Source: Acidobacteriota bacterium (GTDB taxonomy: Bacteria > Acidobacteriota > Blastocatellia > Pyrinomonadales > Pyrinomonadaceae). Taken from it: a stretch of DNA of 64,000 bases. Below the pieces are notes generated by a model. That model saw only the letters and a program-made list of their open reading frames with translations. It did no database searches and was not told where the DNA came from. Shown here piece by piece: positions 51,556 through 59,913 of this stretch (within the stretch, counting starts at the first letter, position 1; each line of letters begins with the position of its first letter). The translations under genes and the position numbers were made by a program. The stretch covers positions 37,902 through 101,901 of the forward strand of contig JAFDVJ010000081.1 of assembly GCA_018269075.1 (NCBI GenBank). The letters are read 5' to 3'.

Positions 51556-52071
51556 TTATTCGATGCCGACCCAGAGCGTGTATTTGAGCGGTTTGTCGGT
51601 CGGGTTCGAAACGTAGATCGCCCAGTCGCCCGAGGCGTTGAGCACCTGCCGGACTTCCTCGCCGACGCCGACCGGATTTTTGTCGAAATCGACCGCGAGC
51701 TGTTTCGTGCTTTCGGTCACCTTGAAAAACAGCACCTGTCCCTTTTTGGCGTTCATCAGGTACATTTTGTCGACGCCCGGCGCGATCGTCCGTTCGAGCG
51801 TCGTTTCGGTCGCGCCCTTGGCGAACTGGATCTGCTCTTCTTCGGATTTCGGATCGTCGGCGCCCGCTTTTTTCGGCGCTTCGGATTCGGTTTTCGCGGC
51901 CGGCGAGGCGGTCGGTTTGGCGCCGCCCGGCGCGTTGCCGTCGGATTTTGCGTCCTTGTTGGCCGCCGTGTTATTGGCGGGCGTCGGGGTCGCGGCCGTG
52001 TTCGCGCCGCCCATATTGATCGTGCAGCCCGTCAGCATCAGGAACGGGATTACCAGGATTAATTTTTTCAT
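51556..52071 (-). CDS. Lipoprotein, hypothetical
   Basis: 171 residues. Lipobox LTGC (FLMLTGCTINMGG), a long Ala/Thr/Pro/Lys low-complexity linker (~22-80), then a beta-rich C-terminal domain (FAKGATETTLERTIAPGVDK, YLMNAKKGQVLFFKVTESTK, GDWAIYVSNPTDKPLKYTLW) resembling pre-peptidase C-terminal-like sandwiches. No catalytic motif. Confidence 0.78.
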   Translation of the reverse strand: MKKLILVIPFLMLTGCTINMGGANTAATPTPANNTAANKDAKSDGNAPGGAKPTASPAAKTESEAPKKAGADDPKSEEEQIQFAKGATETTLERTIAPGVDKMYLMNAKKGQVLFFKVTESTKQLAVDFDKNPVGVGEEVRQVLNASGDWAIYVSNPTDKPLKYTLWVGIE

Positions 52072-52399
52072 CGTTGTTTTGAAATTCGTTTTTTTTTTCG
52101 AAGCGCCCGGAACACGCGGCGTCGTGCGCCGCGTTCGCGGCTTCGCGCGCCGTCCGTCTCGTTCGAATTATTTCGTAAAACCATTGTGCTCCAAAGGAAA
52201 GATAAAAACATCGTAGCTACCACTTATTTTTTCTAAGGGTTACTACCTATTTTGACGATCCCGGCGCGGCCCGCCGGATCCGAAAAAAGTTCGTTCGGAT
52301 TCGGCGCTCGACTGCTCACAAATAATCGGAGTTTGTGGTATAAATTGGAAACGATTCGTGAAAATCCGCGACCGTGCGCTCGTTTTAACCCGATAATCT
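52072..52399. other. 328-bp divergent intergenic region, no gene seen
   Basis: Lies between the minus-strand lipoprotein and the plus-strand MBOAT gene. An AT-rich patch at 52200-52250 with two TACTACC/GCTACCAC-like half repeats may include a promoter; nothing firmer can be supported. Confidence 0.4.
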
Positions 52400-53989
52400 A
52401 TGCAGTTCGTTACTTTTCAGTTTTTCCTGTTCTTTCTCGGCGTGTTCGCCGGCGCGATTCTGCTCAAGGAAAACAAAAAGTACTACCGCGTTTTTCTGCT
52501 CGCGGCGAGCCTCGCCTTCTATCTCTTTTTCGGCGTCAATTTCTTCGTCATCCTGACGCTCAACATCGGCGTCAACTACGCTTTTCTGAAAGCGATCGAG
52601 CGGTTCGGGAAAAAGGCGCTCGTCCTGTCGGTGATCGCGAACGTCCTTTTTCTGGGCGCTTTCAAATACTACAACTTCGGGACGGACGCGCTTTTGCAGC
52701 TACTGAACGCGCTCGGCGTGCCGGCCGACATCGGCGTCATCCGGATCCTGATCCCGGTCGGGATCTCGTTTTACACGTTCCGCAACATCTCGCACCTCGT
52801 CGACTGCTACCGGCGGGAGCTGCCCGTGCCGTCGTTCGTCGATTTCGCCAACTACGTCGCGTTTTTCCCGCAGATTATGAGCGGCCCGATCGTCCGCGCC
52901 CGCGAATTTTACGCCTATCTCGACAATCCGGGCCTCTTCACCTATTCGCCGGGCCGGATCGTCACGCTGGTGCTTTCGGGCCTCGTCAAGAAATACGTGA
53001 TCGCGAGCTATCTGTTCAGTTTCGCGACCGCGCCGTTCGCGTCGCCGTCGAATTACTCGTCGCTCGATCTGGTGACGGGCGCGCTCGCCTACTCGGCGAT
53101 GATCTTCGTCGATTTCAGCGGCTATTCGGATTTCGCGATCGCGCTCAGCAATCTGCTCGGCTTTCACGTCCACCGCAATTTTCTGAGCCCGTACAGCGCG
53201 ATCGGGCTCAAGGATTTCTGGAACCGCTGGCACATCTCGCTCTCGGCGTGGCTCCGCGACTACGTCTACATCCCGCTCGGCGGAAGCCGCAAGGGGAAAG
53301 CGCGGAAATATCTGAACATCGTGCTGACGATGTTCGTCAGCGGTTTGTGGCACGGCGCGGGCCTGACGTTCATCGTCTGGGGCCTGCTCCACGGCATCGG
53401 CAGCGTCGTCTCGCATCTCGTCGCCGATTTTTCCGCCCGCCGCGCGGCGCGCCGCGACGAGGAACGGAATCTGATGATCTTCGAGCGCTACGAGGTCGAG
53501 CGGCTGCCGTTCGAAGCCGAGCTCAGCCAGAACGCGCGCGGGCTGTTCGTCGATCTCGACGAGAACGAGTTCAACAGCGAGCTCGAAGCGTTTTTCGAGA
53601 ATATGGACGCGCATCTTTTCGGAAAGGATTCGAAAAGCACGGTCTTCGCGGGCGTCGCGAATTTTTTCGGCTGGCTGGTGACCTTCGTTTACGTGACTTT
53701 CGCGTGGATCTTTTTCACGTCGTCGAACATCGGAAATGCTTTGAGCTTTATCGGTTCGATCTTCGTCTCGACGGTCGCCGAGCACAAGGTTTTCAGTCTC
53801 CGGCTGCTGATCGTCGTCGCGGTCGTGATCCTGTTCAATTTCATCGGCGGCCGTGCGTTTCGCGGCACGATCGGCTTCTTCGACCGGCTGCCGCTCGCCG
53901 CCCGGATTCCGGCGGTCGCGGCCGCGGTTTACCTGATCCTGCAGCTCGGCCCCGAAACCGTGCCGCCGTTTATTTATTTCAGCTTTTGA
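52400..53989 (+). CDS. MBOAT-family O-acyltransferase (AlgI-like)
   Basis: 529 residues, about ten membrane segments. AlgI/PatA-type motifs: ISFYTFRNISHLVDCYR, FVAFFPQIMSGPIVRAREF-like NYVAFFPQIMSGPIVRAREF, VDFSGYSDFAIALSNLLGF, NRWHISLSAWLRDYVYIPLGG and SGLWHGAGLTFIVWGLLHGI with the catalytic His pair. A charged ~80-residue loop (~345-425, RRDEERNLMIFERYEVERLP...) is inserted after this core. Likely moves acyl groups across the membrane onto an exported polysaccharide, with the SGNH protein encoded next. Confidence 0.92.
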   Translation: MQFVTFQFFLFFLGVFAGAILLKENKKYYRVFLLAASLAFYLFFGVNFFVILTLNIGVNYAFLKAIERFGKKALVLSVIANVLFLGAFKYYNFGTDALLQLLNALGVPADIGVIRILIPVGISFYTFRNISHLVDCYRRELPVPSFVDFANYVAFFPQIMSGPIVRAREFYAYLDNPGLFTYSPGRIVTLVLSGLVKKYVIASYLFSFATAPFASPSNYSSLDLVTGALAYSAMIFVDFSGYSDFAIALSNLLGFHVHRNFLSPYSAIGLKDFWNRWHISLSAWLRDYVYIPLGGSRKGKARKYLNIVLTMFVSGLWHGAGLTFIVWGLLHGIGSVVSHLVADFSARRAARRDEERNLMIFERYEVERLPFEAELSQNARGLFVDLDENEFNSELEAFFENMDAHLFGKDSKSTVFAGVANFFGWLVTFVYVTFAWIFFTSSNIGNALSFIGSIFVSTVAEHKVFSLRLLIVVAVVILFNFIGGRAFRGTIGFFDRLPLAARIPAVAAAVYLILQLGPETVPPFIYFSF

Positions 53990-53998
53990 AGCCAGGTC

Positions 53999-54120
53999 GA
54001 TTTCGGATTTCGGATTTCGGATTTCGGATTGGTCTGCTGTTGTTGGTTTAAGATTTACAGGTAAAACTCGGATTTCGGACACGAGCAATCCGAAATCCGA
54101 AATCCGAAATCCGAAATCGC
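53999..54120. repeat. TCGGATT/AATCCGA-armed module, left of the SGNH gene
   Basis: TCGGATT units, a 62-bp core (54028-54089) beginning ATTGGTC and ending GAGCAAT, then AATCCGA units ending nine nt before the ATG. The core recurs inverted at 55095-55156. Confidence 0.88.
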
Positions 54121-54128
54121 TTAAAATT

Positions 54129-55067
54129 ATGAGGATCGATTACGAAATGCTTCTGACGGCGGTGATCGCGGCGATTGTGATCGCGATCGCGGATTTCGGC
54201 GCGGTTTCGAAAAGCTTCGATTCGCTGTCCGACGAGCTCGCGGCTTTCCGGCAGTCCGAGGCTTACCGGCAATATGCGGCCTTTAAATCGAAGGAAAGCT
54301 CTTTCTGGGCCGATCTGAAGGGCGAGAAGACGGCCGGCGGCGATCTCGCCGACGTGCTGAAAGACGCGCCGGCGAACGAAAATCCGGCCGCCGCGACGAA
54401 CGCGCCCGCGCCGGCCGCCGCTTCGAAAATCAGCGGGCCGGTCAAATATCTGATGGTCGGCGATTCGATGATGCTCGTCGGTTTCGGGCCGGCGCTCGAA
54501 AACTCGCTGCTCAAACAGCCGGGCGCGAGCGTCGTCCGCGAGGGCGCGTATTCGACCGGGCTCAACCGGATCGATTATTTCGACTGGTTCACGAAAACCG
54601 ACGAGCTGATCGCGCGCCACCGGCCCGACGTCCTGATCGTGATGTTCGGCGCGAACGACGGGCAGGGCATCGTCGACCGCGCCGGCAAAACGAGCGAATT
54701 CGGCTCGGCCGGCTGGAGCGAAGCCTATCGCCAGCGCGTCGCCGTCTATCTCGCGCGCGTCGCGCCGAAGGTCAAAAAGATCTACTGGGTCGGCAACCCG
54801 ATCGCCGGCAGCGACAGCTTCACCGAAAAATTCTCGGTGATGAACCCGATCTACAAAGCCGAGATCGCGAAATTCCCGAACGCCGTCTTCGTCGACACGT
54901 GGGAACGCTTCGCCGTCAACGGCGTCTACCGCCAGTCGATCCCCGACGACAACGGCCTCTGGCAGATCGCCAAACAATCCGACGGCGTCCACGTCACCGA
55001 CTTCGGCGGCGCGATCATGACCGGCCTCGTCATCCGCGAAATAGCCAAAGACATCGAACCAAAATGA
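54129..55067 (+). CDS. SGNH/GDSL hydrolase (DUF459-like), membrane-anchored
   Basis: 312 residues. One N-terminal membrane span (LLTAVIAAIVIAIADFGAV), an Ala/Pro linker, then an SGNH domain: block I nucleophile in YLMVGDSMMLVGFGP, block III in VLIVMFGANDGQGIVDR, and the D-x-x-H of block V in KQSDGVHVTDFGGAIM. This is the OmpA-like/AlgX-type arrangement of periplasmic O-acetyltransferases or esterases paired with MBOAT proteins. Probably works with the acyltransferase encoded upstream. The gene is bracketed by inverted 62-bp modules and has no Shine-Dalgarno. Confidence 0.9.
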   Translation: MRIDYEMLLTAVIAAIVIAIADFGAVSKSFDSLSDELAAFRQSEAYRQYAAFKSKESSFWADLKGEKTAGGDLADVLKDAPANENPAAATNAPAPAAASKISGPVKYLMVGDSMMLVGFGPALENSLLKQPGASVVREGAYSTGLNRIDYFDWFTKTDELIARHRPDVLIVMFGANDGQGIVDRAGKTSEFGSAGWSEAYRQRVAVYLARVAPKVKKIYWVGNPIAGSDSFTEKFSVMNPIYKAEIAKFPNAVFVDTWERFAVNGVYRQSIPDDNGLWQIAKQSDGVHVTDFGGAIMTGLVIREIAKDIEPK

Positions 55068-55222
55068 TTTCGGATTTCGGATTTCGGATTTCGGATTGCT
55101 CGTGTCCGAAATCCGAGTTTTGCTTGGATAGCTTAAGCGAAACACAACAGACCAATCCGAAATCCGAAATCCGAAATCCGAAATCGAAATAATCCGAAAT
55201 CCGAAATCCGAAATCCGAAATC
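55065..55222. repeat. TCGGATT/AATCCGA-armed module, right of the SGNH gene
   Basis: Starts in the TGA stop (TGATTTCGGATTTCGG), carries the inverted 62-bp core (55095-55156, about 84% identical to 54028-54089), then two blocks of AATCCGA units that reach the stop codon of the minus-strand regulator at 55221. Confidence 0.88.
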
Positions 55223-55868
55223 AAATGTCTTTTTTGTTTGTCAGGGCGAAGGCGAGCAATGCGTTTTTGCCTTCGAGGTCGAGTTTGGCGCAGATGTTGG
55301 CGCGGTGGTTTTCGACGGTGCGGACGCTGATGAAGAGCTCGTCGGCGATCTGTTTGTTGCTTTTCGCTTCGGCGACGAGCCGGAGGACGCGGCGCTCCGA
55401 AGTCGTCAGCGAATCGAGCCGCGAAGTCTGCGGGTTTTCGACGCGGTTGAGCCGTTTGATGAGCAGCGTCGAGAGCAGCGGGCTGATAAAGTTCTCGCCG
55501 CGCGCGGCGGCGCGGATCGCCTCGGTGATCTCGCCGACGGCGCTGTCCTTGATGACGTAGCCCTTGACGCCGGCGTCGAGCGCGGCGTTGAAAAACCGCT
55601 CTTCCTTGTACATCGTCAGCAGAATCACCGAGCTCGGCAGATTTTCCGCGCGGACGGCGTTCAAAACGGCAAAACCGTCGCGCTTCGGCATATCGACGTC
55701 GAGCACCGCGACCTGCGGTTTGAGGGCGCGCAGGCTGGCCAGAGCCTCGTCGCCGTCGGCCACCGACGCGACGATCTGCAGCCCGTCGTCGGTTTCGATG
55801 ATCTGCTGCAGCCCGCGCTGGAAAATCGGATGGTCGTCCGCGATCAGAACCGTAATTGGTGATTCCAT
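55221..55868 (-). CDS. NarL/FixJ-family response regulator
   Basis: 215 residues. Receiver with LIADDHPIFQRGLQQII, phospho-acceptor Asp in AVLDVDMPKRDGF, Thr in LLTMYKEER and Lys in YVIKDSAVG; LuxR HTH with LTTSERRVLRLVAEAKSNKQ ... VRTVENHRANICAKLDLEG. Downstream of the propeller kinase gene on the same strand, hence its likely partner, although a 286-bp repeat-filled gap separates them. Good site AAGGAAAC before the ATG. Confidence 0.92.
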   Translation of the reverse strand: MESPITVLIADDHPIFQRGLQQIIETDDGLQIVASVADGDEALASLRALKPQVAVLDVDMPKRDGFAVLNAVRAENLPSSVILLTMYKEERFFNAALDAGVKGYVIKDSAVGEITEAIRAAARGENFISPLLSTLLIKRLNRVENPQTSRLDSLTTSERRVLRLVAEAKSNKQIADELFISVRTVENHRANICAKLDLEGKNALLAFALTNKKDI

Positions 55869-55911
55869 AGTGTTTCCTTAAATCGACGCTTCGTCGAAAT
55901 GTTTGAAATTC

Positions 55912-56160
55912 GATGTTCGGTCTTTGATCTTTGGTCTTTGATTTTATTTATAGTTCGTGGCAAACCTTGTCGGAATATTGAGCGTTAAACCTTCGAACGT
56001 TTGTTTTGGGGTCCACTAAAAACACTAAAAACACTAAATAATTTCGTGTTTTTAGTGTTTTTAGTGGACGAATAAAACAGCGTCCGCGGCCCGAATCGCC
56101 GTTTCCGACGAGTTTCGTCCCTAACTAAAAAAATCAAAGACCAAAGACCAAAGATCAAAA
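55912..56160. repeat. GTCTTTG/CAAAGAC heptamer arms enclosing MITE copy 2
   Basis: Left arm GGTCTTTGATCTTTGGTCTT... (55919-55943), right arm ATCAAAGACCAAAGACCAAA... (56132-56158). The space between the arms is filled almost exactly by the MITE-like element 55951-56127. Confidence 0.85.
55951..56127. mobile_element. MITE-like element with ~25-bp terminal inverted repeats, copy 2
   Basis: The left end TAGTTCGTGGCAAACCTTGT (then CGGAA) and the reverse complement of the right end TAGTTAGGGACGAAACTCGT (then CGGAA) match at 19 of 25 positions. Internal GAGCGTTAAACC block and (CACTAAAAA)n palindrome (56012-56068) as in copy 1. No coding capacity, 177 bp. Confidence 0.65.
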
Positions 56161-59094
56161 CCCGATTTCGACCGCGACCGTCGTGCCCTTGCCGGGCTCG
56201 GATTCGATCGCGTATGTTCCGCCTAATATCTTCGCCCGCTCGGCGATGCCGTTTAATCCCAAACCTCTTTTTTCGTTGACCCTGACGGCGTCGAAGCCGG
56301 CGCCGTCGTCTCTGATGTTGAGGACGAGCTTCCGGGTTTCCCGAAAAATGCTGACGCTCGCTCTTTGCGCCCGCGAATGCTTGACGATATTGTTCAGGCA
56401 TTCCTGGACGATCCGGTAAAAATTGATCTCGTTTTCCTTGCTGAAAAAATCGTCGATCGGCGCGACGTCGTAAGTGATCGCGATGCCCGAAACCTCTTCG
56501 ATCTCCTCGATCATCTCCTCGATCGTCGAGGTCAGACCCAAACGGTCGATATGGAGCGGCCGCAGGTTGTAGGCGATCGCGCGGACTTCGGCGAGCGCGT
56601 CGGTCACCGATTCGCGGATCTCGCCGAACTGCTCGTCCTTGTCTTTGACGGCGAGCCCGAGCTGCGCGCGGTTTTTGATGATCAAAAGATTCTGGCCGAG
56701 CCCGTCGTGCAGCTCCTGCGCGATCCGTTTGCGCTCGCGTTCCTGCGATTCGATGAGCTGTCGCGAAAAGGTTTCGTGCGCCTCGCTGATCCGTTCGAGC
56801 TGGCGGATCCGGTAGCGGTAAACGAGATAGGCGACGACGGCCGCGGCGGCGAGCAGCGCGAGCCAGAACCGCAGCGTTTTGTAAAACGGCGCGACGACGA
56901 CGATTTTAACGGATTTGCCGTCGGGATTCCAGACGCCGTCGGAATTGGCGGCGATCACCGTGAACGTGTATTCGCCGGGCGGCAGATGCGTGTAATTGAC
57001 CGTCCGCCGCGTGCCGGCGTCGATCCAGTCCGGGTCGAGCCCTTCGAGCCGGTAGCGGAAATGCACCTGATCGGATTTGACGAAGCTCAGTCCCGTGTAG
57101 GCGATATCGAGATGAATCTGCGACGGCCCGAATTCGACCGGCCGGCCGAAATCCGTGCTTTCGCGGTCGATCTCGACGCTTTCGATCGCGACCGGCGGCG
57201 GCACCGGATTGCTCTGCAGAGCGTCGGGATCGACGATCGCGATGCCTTCGAGCGTCGGAAACCAGATCCGGCCGCGCGCGTCCTTCATCGACGCCGGCTG
57301 GCGGCCGCCGTTGCATTCGGACGACGGCATCCCGTCGGCCTTGCCGTAGGCGAACGATTCGTAATGCAGGATCCGGCCGTCGGCGAAATCGTCGAGCTGC
57401 CGTTTGGCGGCGCGATAAATGCCCTTGTTGCTGCTGATCCAGAAATTGCCGCGCGCGTCTTCCTCGATCGCGAAGACGCCGTTGTTCGAAAGCCCGTTGC
57501 CGGTGTTGAAATTGAAAAAGCGGCCGTTTTTGAAACGCGAGAGGCCGCCGTCGTAGGTGCCGATCCAGAGCGTCCCGTCGGCGTCTTCGCGGAGCGCGCG
57601 CACGAAATCGCTCGCGAGCCCGTCGCGGGTCGTGTAATTCGTGAATTTCCCGTTCTCGAAATGCGCGAGGCCGCCGTAAGTGCCGAACCAGAGCGAGCCG
57701 TCGGCCGCTTCGTGGATGAGCTTGACGTTGTCGGACGGCAGCCCGTCGGCGGTCGTGTAACGGGCGACGATCCGGTCGTTCCGGAACTCGAAAACGCCGC
57801 TCGACTCGGTTGCGACCCAGACGCTGCCGCGCCGGTCGGCGAGGATCGCCGGCACGGTCGGCGGCGGCCCGAGCGTTTTCGAAAGATCGTGCGTTTTTCC
57901 TTTTTCGAGCACGAACAGACCGCCGACCGTCCCGATCCAGAGACGTTTTCCGGCGTCTTCGGCGAGCGACTGGACGTTGCCCGCCGACGGCGACGCGGCC
58001 GCGACGGCGATCTTCGAAAAACGGCCGTCGCGATAGAGATTCAAACCGCCGGCCGTCCCGACGTAGATGTCGCCGGCGGCGGTCTTGAGCATCGGGTAAA
58101 CTTCGTTGTCGGACAAACCGGCACTCGTCGTCAGCGGCGACACGATCTGCCGCCGGAGCCGGTTGAGTCCCTTGTCGGTCGCCAGCCAGACGGTGCCTTC
58201 GCGGTCTTTGAAGACATAGCCGACGGTTTCGCTCGAAAGACCCTGCTCGCGGCCGAAACGCTCGAATTTCCCGTCCTTGAAGCGGAGCAGGCCCGCGCCG
58301 GCGACGTTGAAACTGCCGGTCGCGCACCAGAGACTGCCGTCCGCTTCTTCCCAGAAATTATGCGGCAGCGTCTTCGGCAGCCCGTCTTTTTCCGTGTATT
58401 CGACGATCGACCCGTCGCGCAGATAGTAGAGCCGCCCGACGTCGCCGAGCCACAGACCGCCCTTCCGGTCCTCGTAGGCGGTCTCGCCGTAAAAGGTCAG
58501 AAACCGCAGCCCGACCGGATAAGTCCGCGTGCCGTCCGTCCGGATTTCGCGGGTTTCGTTCGGATAATTCTCCCAGCGCGTGCCGGACGGCCCGACGTGG
58601 AATTGTCTGGCGTCGCCGGCTCCGGTCGGCCGGACGGTGACGAAGCGGCCGTCGCGCAGGCCGTAAAAATTGTCTTCGGCGTGGATCAGCGTCGCGCCGT
58701 CGGCGTCGGGCTGAAAGCCGAGAATCTGGTTTTCGGGAACCTGTTCGGCCGGGTATGACGTGAACGCGCCGTTGCGGTAGATCGTCAGATCGCCGCCCTC
58801 GGTGCCGGCCCAGACGCTGCCGTCGGGCGCCGCGTAAACGGCGAGAAAACGGTTGCTGACGAGGCCTTTCGAATTGCCGGTGTTGAAAACGGTGAACTTC
58901 ATCCCGTCGAACCGGACGAGCCCGTCGAAGGTCGTGAACCAGAGATAGCCGTCGGGCGCCTGCGCAATGCCGCGGACGCCGTTCTGCGGCAGCCCGTCGT
59001 CAGTCGTCCACGAGTCGAACCGATACTGCGCCGGCACGGCGAGAGCGCCGAACACGCACAAAAACAACCAGAAAAAAACCGGAAAACGCGGCAT
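56155..59094 (-). CDS. Two-component regulator propeller histidine kinase (second)
   Basis: 979 residues. Same plan as the kinase at 17263: signal peptide, propeller repeats (YRFDSWTTDDGLPQNGVRGI, LWFTTFDGLVRFDG, LWIGTYDGGLSRFKNG), Y_Y_Y domain (IAYTGLSFVKSDQVHFRYRL ... PGEYTFTVIAANSDG), membrane span (~735-757), HisKA_3 (ESQERERKRIAQELHDGLGQ, His ~795) and HATPase (RDDGAGFDAVRVNEKRGLGL, IAERAKILGGTYAIE). Partner regulator encoded at 55221. The two kinase-regulator pairs are clear paralogues with opposite orientation. Confidence 0.93.
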   Translation of the reverse strand: MPRFPVFFWLFLCVFGALAVPAQYRFDSWTTDDGLPQNGVRGIAQAPDGYLWFTTFDGLVRFDGMKFTVFNTGNSKGLVSNRFLAVYAAPDGSVWAGTEGGDLTIYRNGAFTSYPAEQVPENQILGFQPDADGATLIHAEDNFYGLRDGRFVTVRPTGAGDARQFHVGPSGTRWENYPNETREIRTDGTRTYPVGLRFLTFYGETAYEDRKGGLWLGDVGRLYYLRDGSIVEYTEKDGLPKTLPHNFWEEADGSLWCATGSFNVAGAGLLRFKDGKFERFGREQGLSSETVGYVFKDREGTVWLATDKGLNRLRRQIVSPLTTSAGLSDNEVYPMLKTAAGDIYVGTAGGLNLYRDGRFSKIAVAAASPSAGNVQSLAEDAGKRLWIGTVGGLFVLEKGKTHDLSKTLGPPPTVPAILADRRGSVWVATESSGVFEFRNDRIVARYTTADGLPSDNVKLIHEAADGSLWFGTYGGLAHFENGKFTNYTTRDGLASDFVRALREDADGTLWIGTYDGGLSRFKNGRFFNFNTGNGLSNNGVFAIEEDARGNFWISSNKGIYRAAKRQLDDFADGRILHYESFAYGKADGMPSSECNGGRQPASMKDARGRIWFPTLEGIAIVDPDALQSNPVPPPVAIESVEIDRESTDFGRPVEFGPSQIHLDIAYTGLSFVKSDQVHFRYRLEGLDPDWIDAGTRRTVNYTHLPPGEYTFTVIAANSDGVWNPDGKSVKIVVVAPFYKTLRFWLALLAAAAVVAYLVYRYRIRQLERISEAHETFSRQLIESQERERKRIAQELHDGLGQNLLIIKNRAQLGLAVKDKDEQFGEIRESVTDALAEVRAIAYNLRPLHIDRLGLTSTIEEMIEEIEEVSGIAITYDVAPIDDFFSKENEINFYRIVQECLNNIVKHSRAQRASVSIFRETRKLVLNIRDDGAGFDAVRVNEKRGLGLNGIAERAKILGGTYAIESEPGKGTTVAVEIGF

Positions 59095-59301
59095 CCTGAA
59101 AAAGAAAAGAGAAATTATCGCGGGGACTGTGAATCACCAATCTTGCGTCACTTCGCGCAAAAACGCAAGCCCGCGCGGCGAGTTTGAACCGTTTCCCGCG
59201 CGGCCGCCGGAAAGCCGTTTCGAAACCGGAATTTTCCCGCGCGGGCTTCGAAAACGAGGCCGCGGAACGGCGTTTTATGATGAAAACTTGTAAAACCTTT
59301 T
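59095..59301. other. Upstream region of the second propeller kinase, no gene seen
   Basis: About 200 bp between the kinase start and the 21-bp repeat array. GC-rich, with no convincing promoter hexamers. Part of an 819-bp gap whose remainder holds the array and a nested palindrome. Confidence 0.4.
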
Positions 59302-59491
59302 GTGCGGAATGGTATTCCGCACTTGCGAAATACCATCCCGCACGTGCGGGATACCATTTCGCACGTGCAAGATATCATTCCGCACGTGCGGGATGACATC
59401 TTGCAATTGCGGGATACCATTTCGCACATGCGGAATACCATCTTGCACGAGCGAAATGATATTCCGCACGAGCGAAATACCATCCCGCAAT
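59302..59491. repeat. Tandem array of ~9 degenerate 21-bp units
   Basis: The unit is close to CGCACGTGCGGGATACCATT plus one T, contiguous without spacers, with GCACGTGC-type palindromic centres and GATACCAT linkers. It would translate as a seven-residue repeat in several frames. Different sequence but same period as the array at 34385. Confidence 0.9.
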
Positions 59492-59577
59492 AAACATCCG
59501 GAGCGAATTTGGATTGATTTTAAGGCCCGCCGTCAGCCGGTGAAGCGCCCAAACCGAACTGATGAGTGTCCGGAAAA

Positions 59578-59896
59578 GTTTTGAGTTCCGCCTTCAGGCC
59601 AATGGCATTAAGTTAAGGAATAAGTTCAGCTCGATGATTGATTTAGGGGGGAACAAAATAGGCCGCGGATGACGCGGATGACGCGGGTTTCCACGGATTT
59701 TTCTTTGGTTTTGTTGATAAGAAAAAGAAATCCGCGAAAATCCGCCAAATCCGCGTTTGTCCGCGTCCTATTAACCCCTTCATTTCATTCAACTTCGCGC
59801 TTAACTTAAGGCCATTGGCCTTCAGGCGGCCCACAGCTTCATCGTGAATTTATTTTCACATCAAACGGGAAGCCGCCTAAAGGCGGAACTCAAAAC
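59578..59896. repeat. Nested three-layer palindrome downstream of lon
   Basis: The outer arms 59578-59598 and 59876-59896 (GTTTTGAGTTCCGCCTT...) have one mismatch over 21 bp. The middle arms 59596-59617 and 59800-59821 (GCCAATGGC...TTAAGTTAAG) have one mismatch over 22 bp. The inner layer is the GCGGATGACGCGG / CCGCGTTTGTCCGCGTCC core (59662-59770), related to 31906-31989. Confidence 0.85.
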
Positions 59897-59913
59897 TTTA
59901 ATCCGAGATCGGC

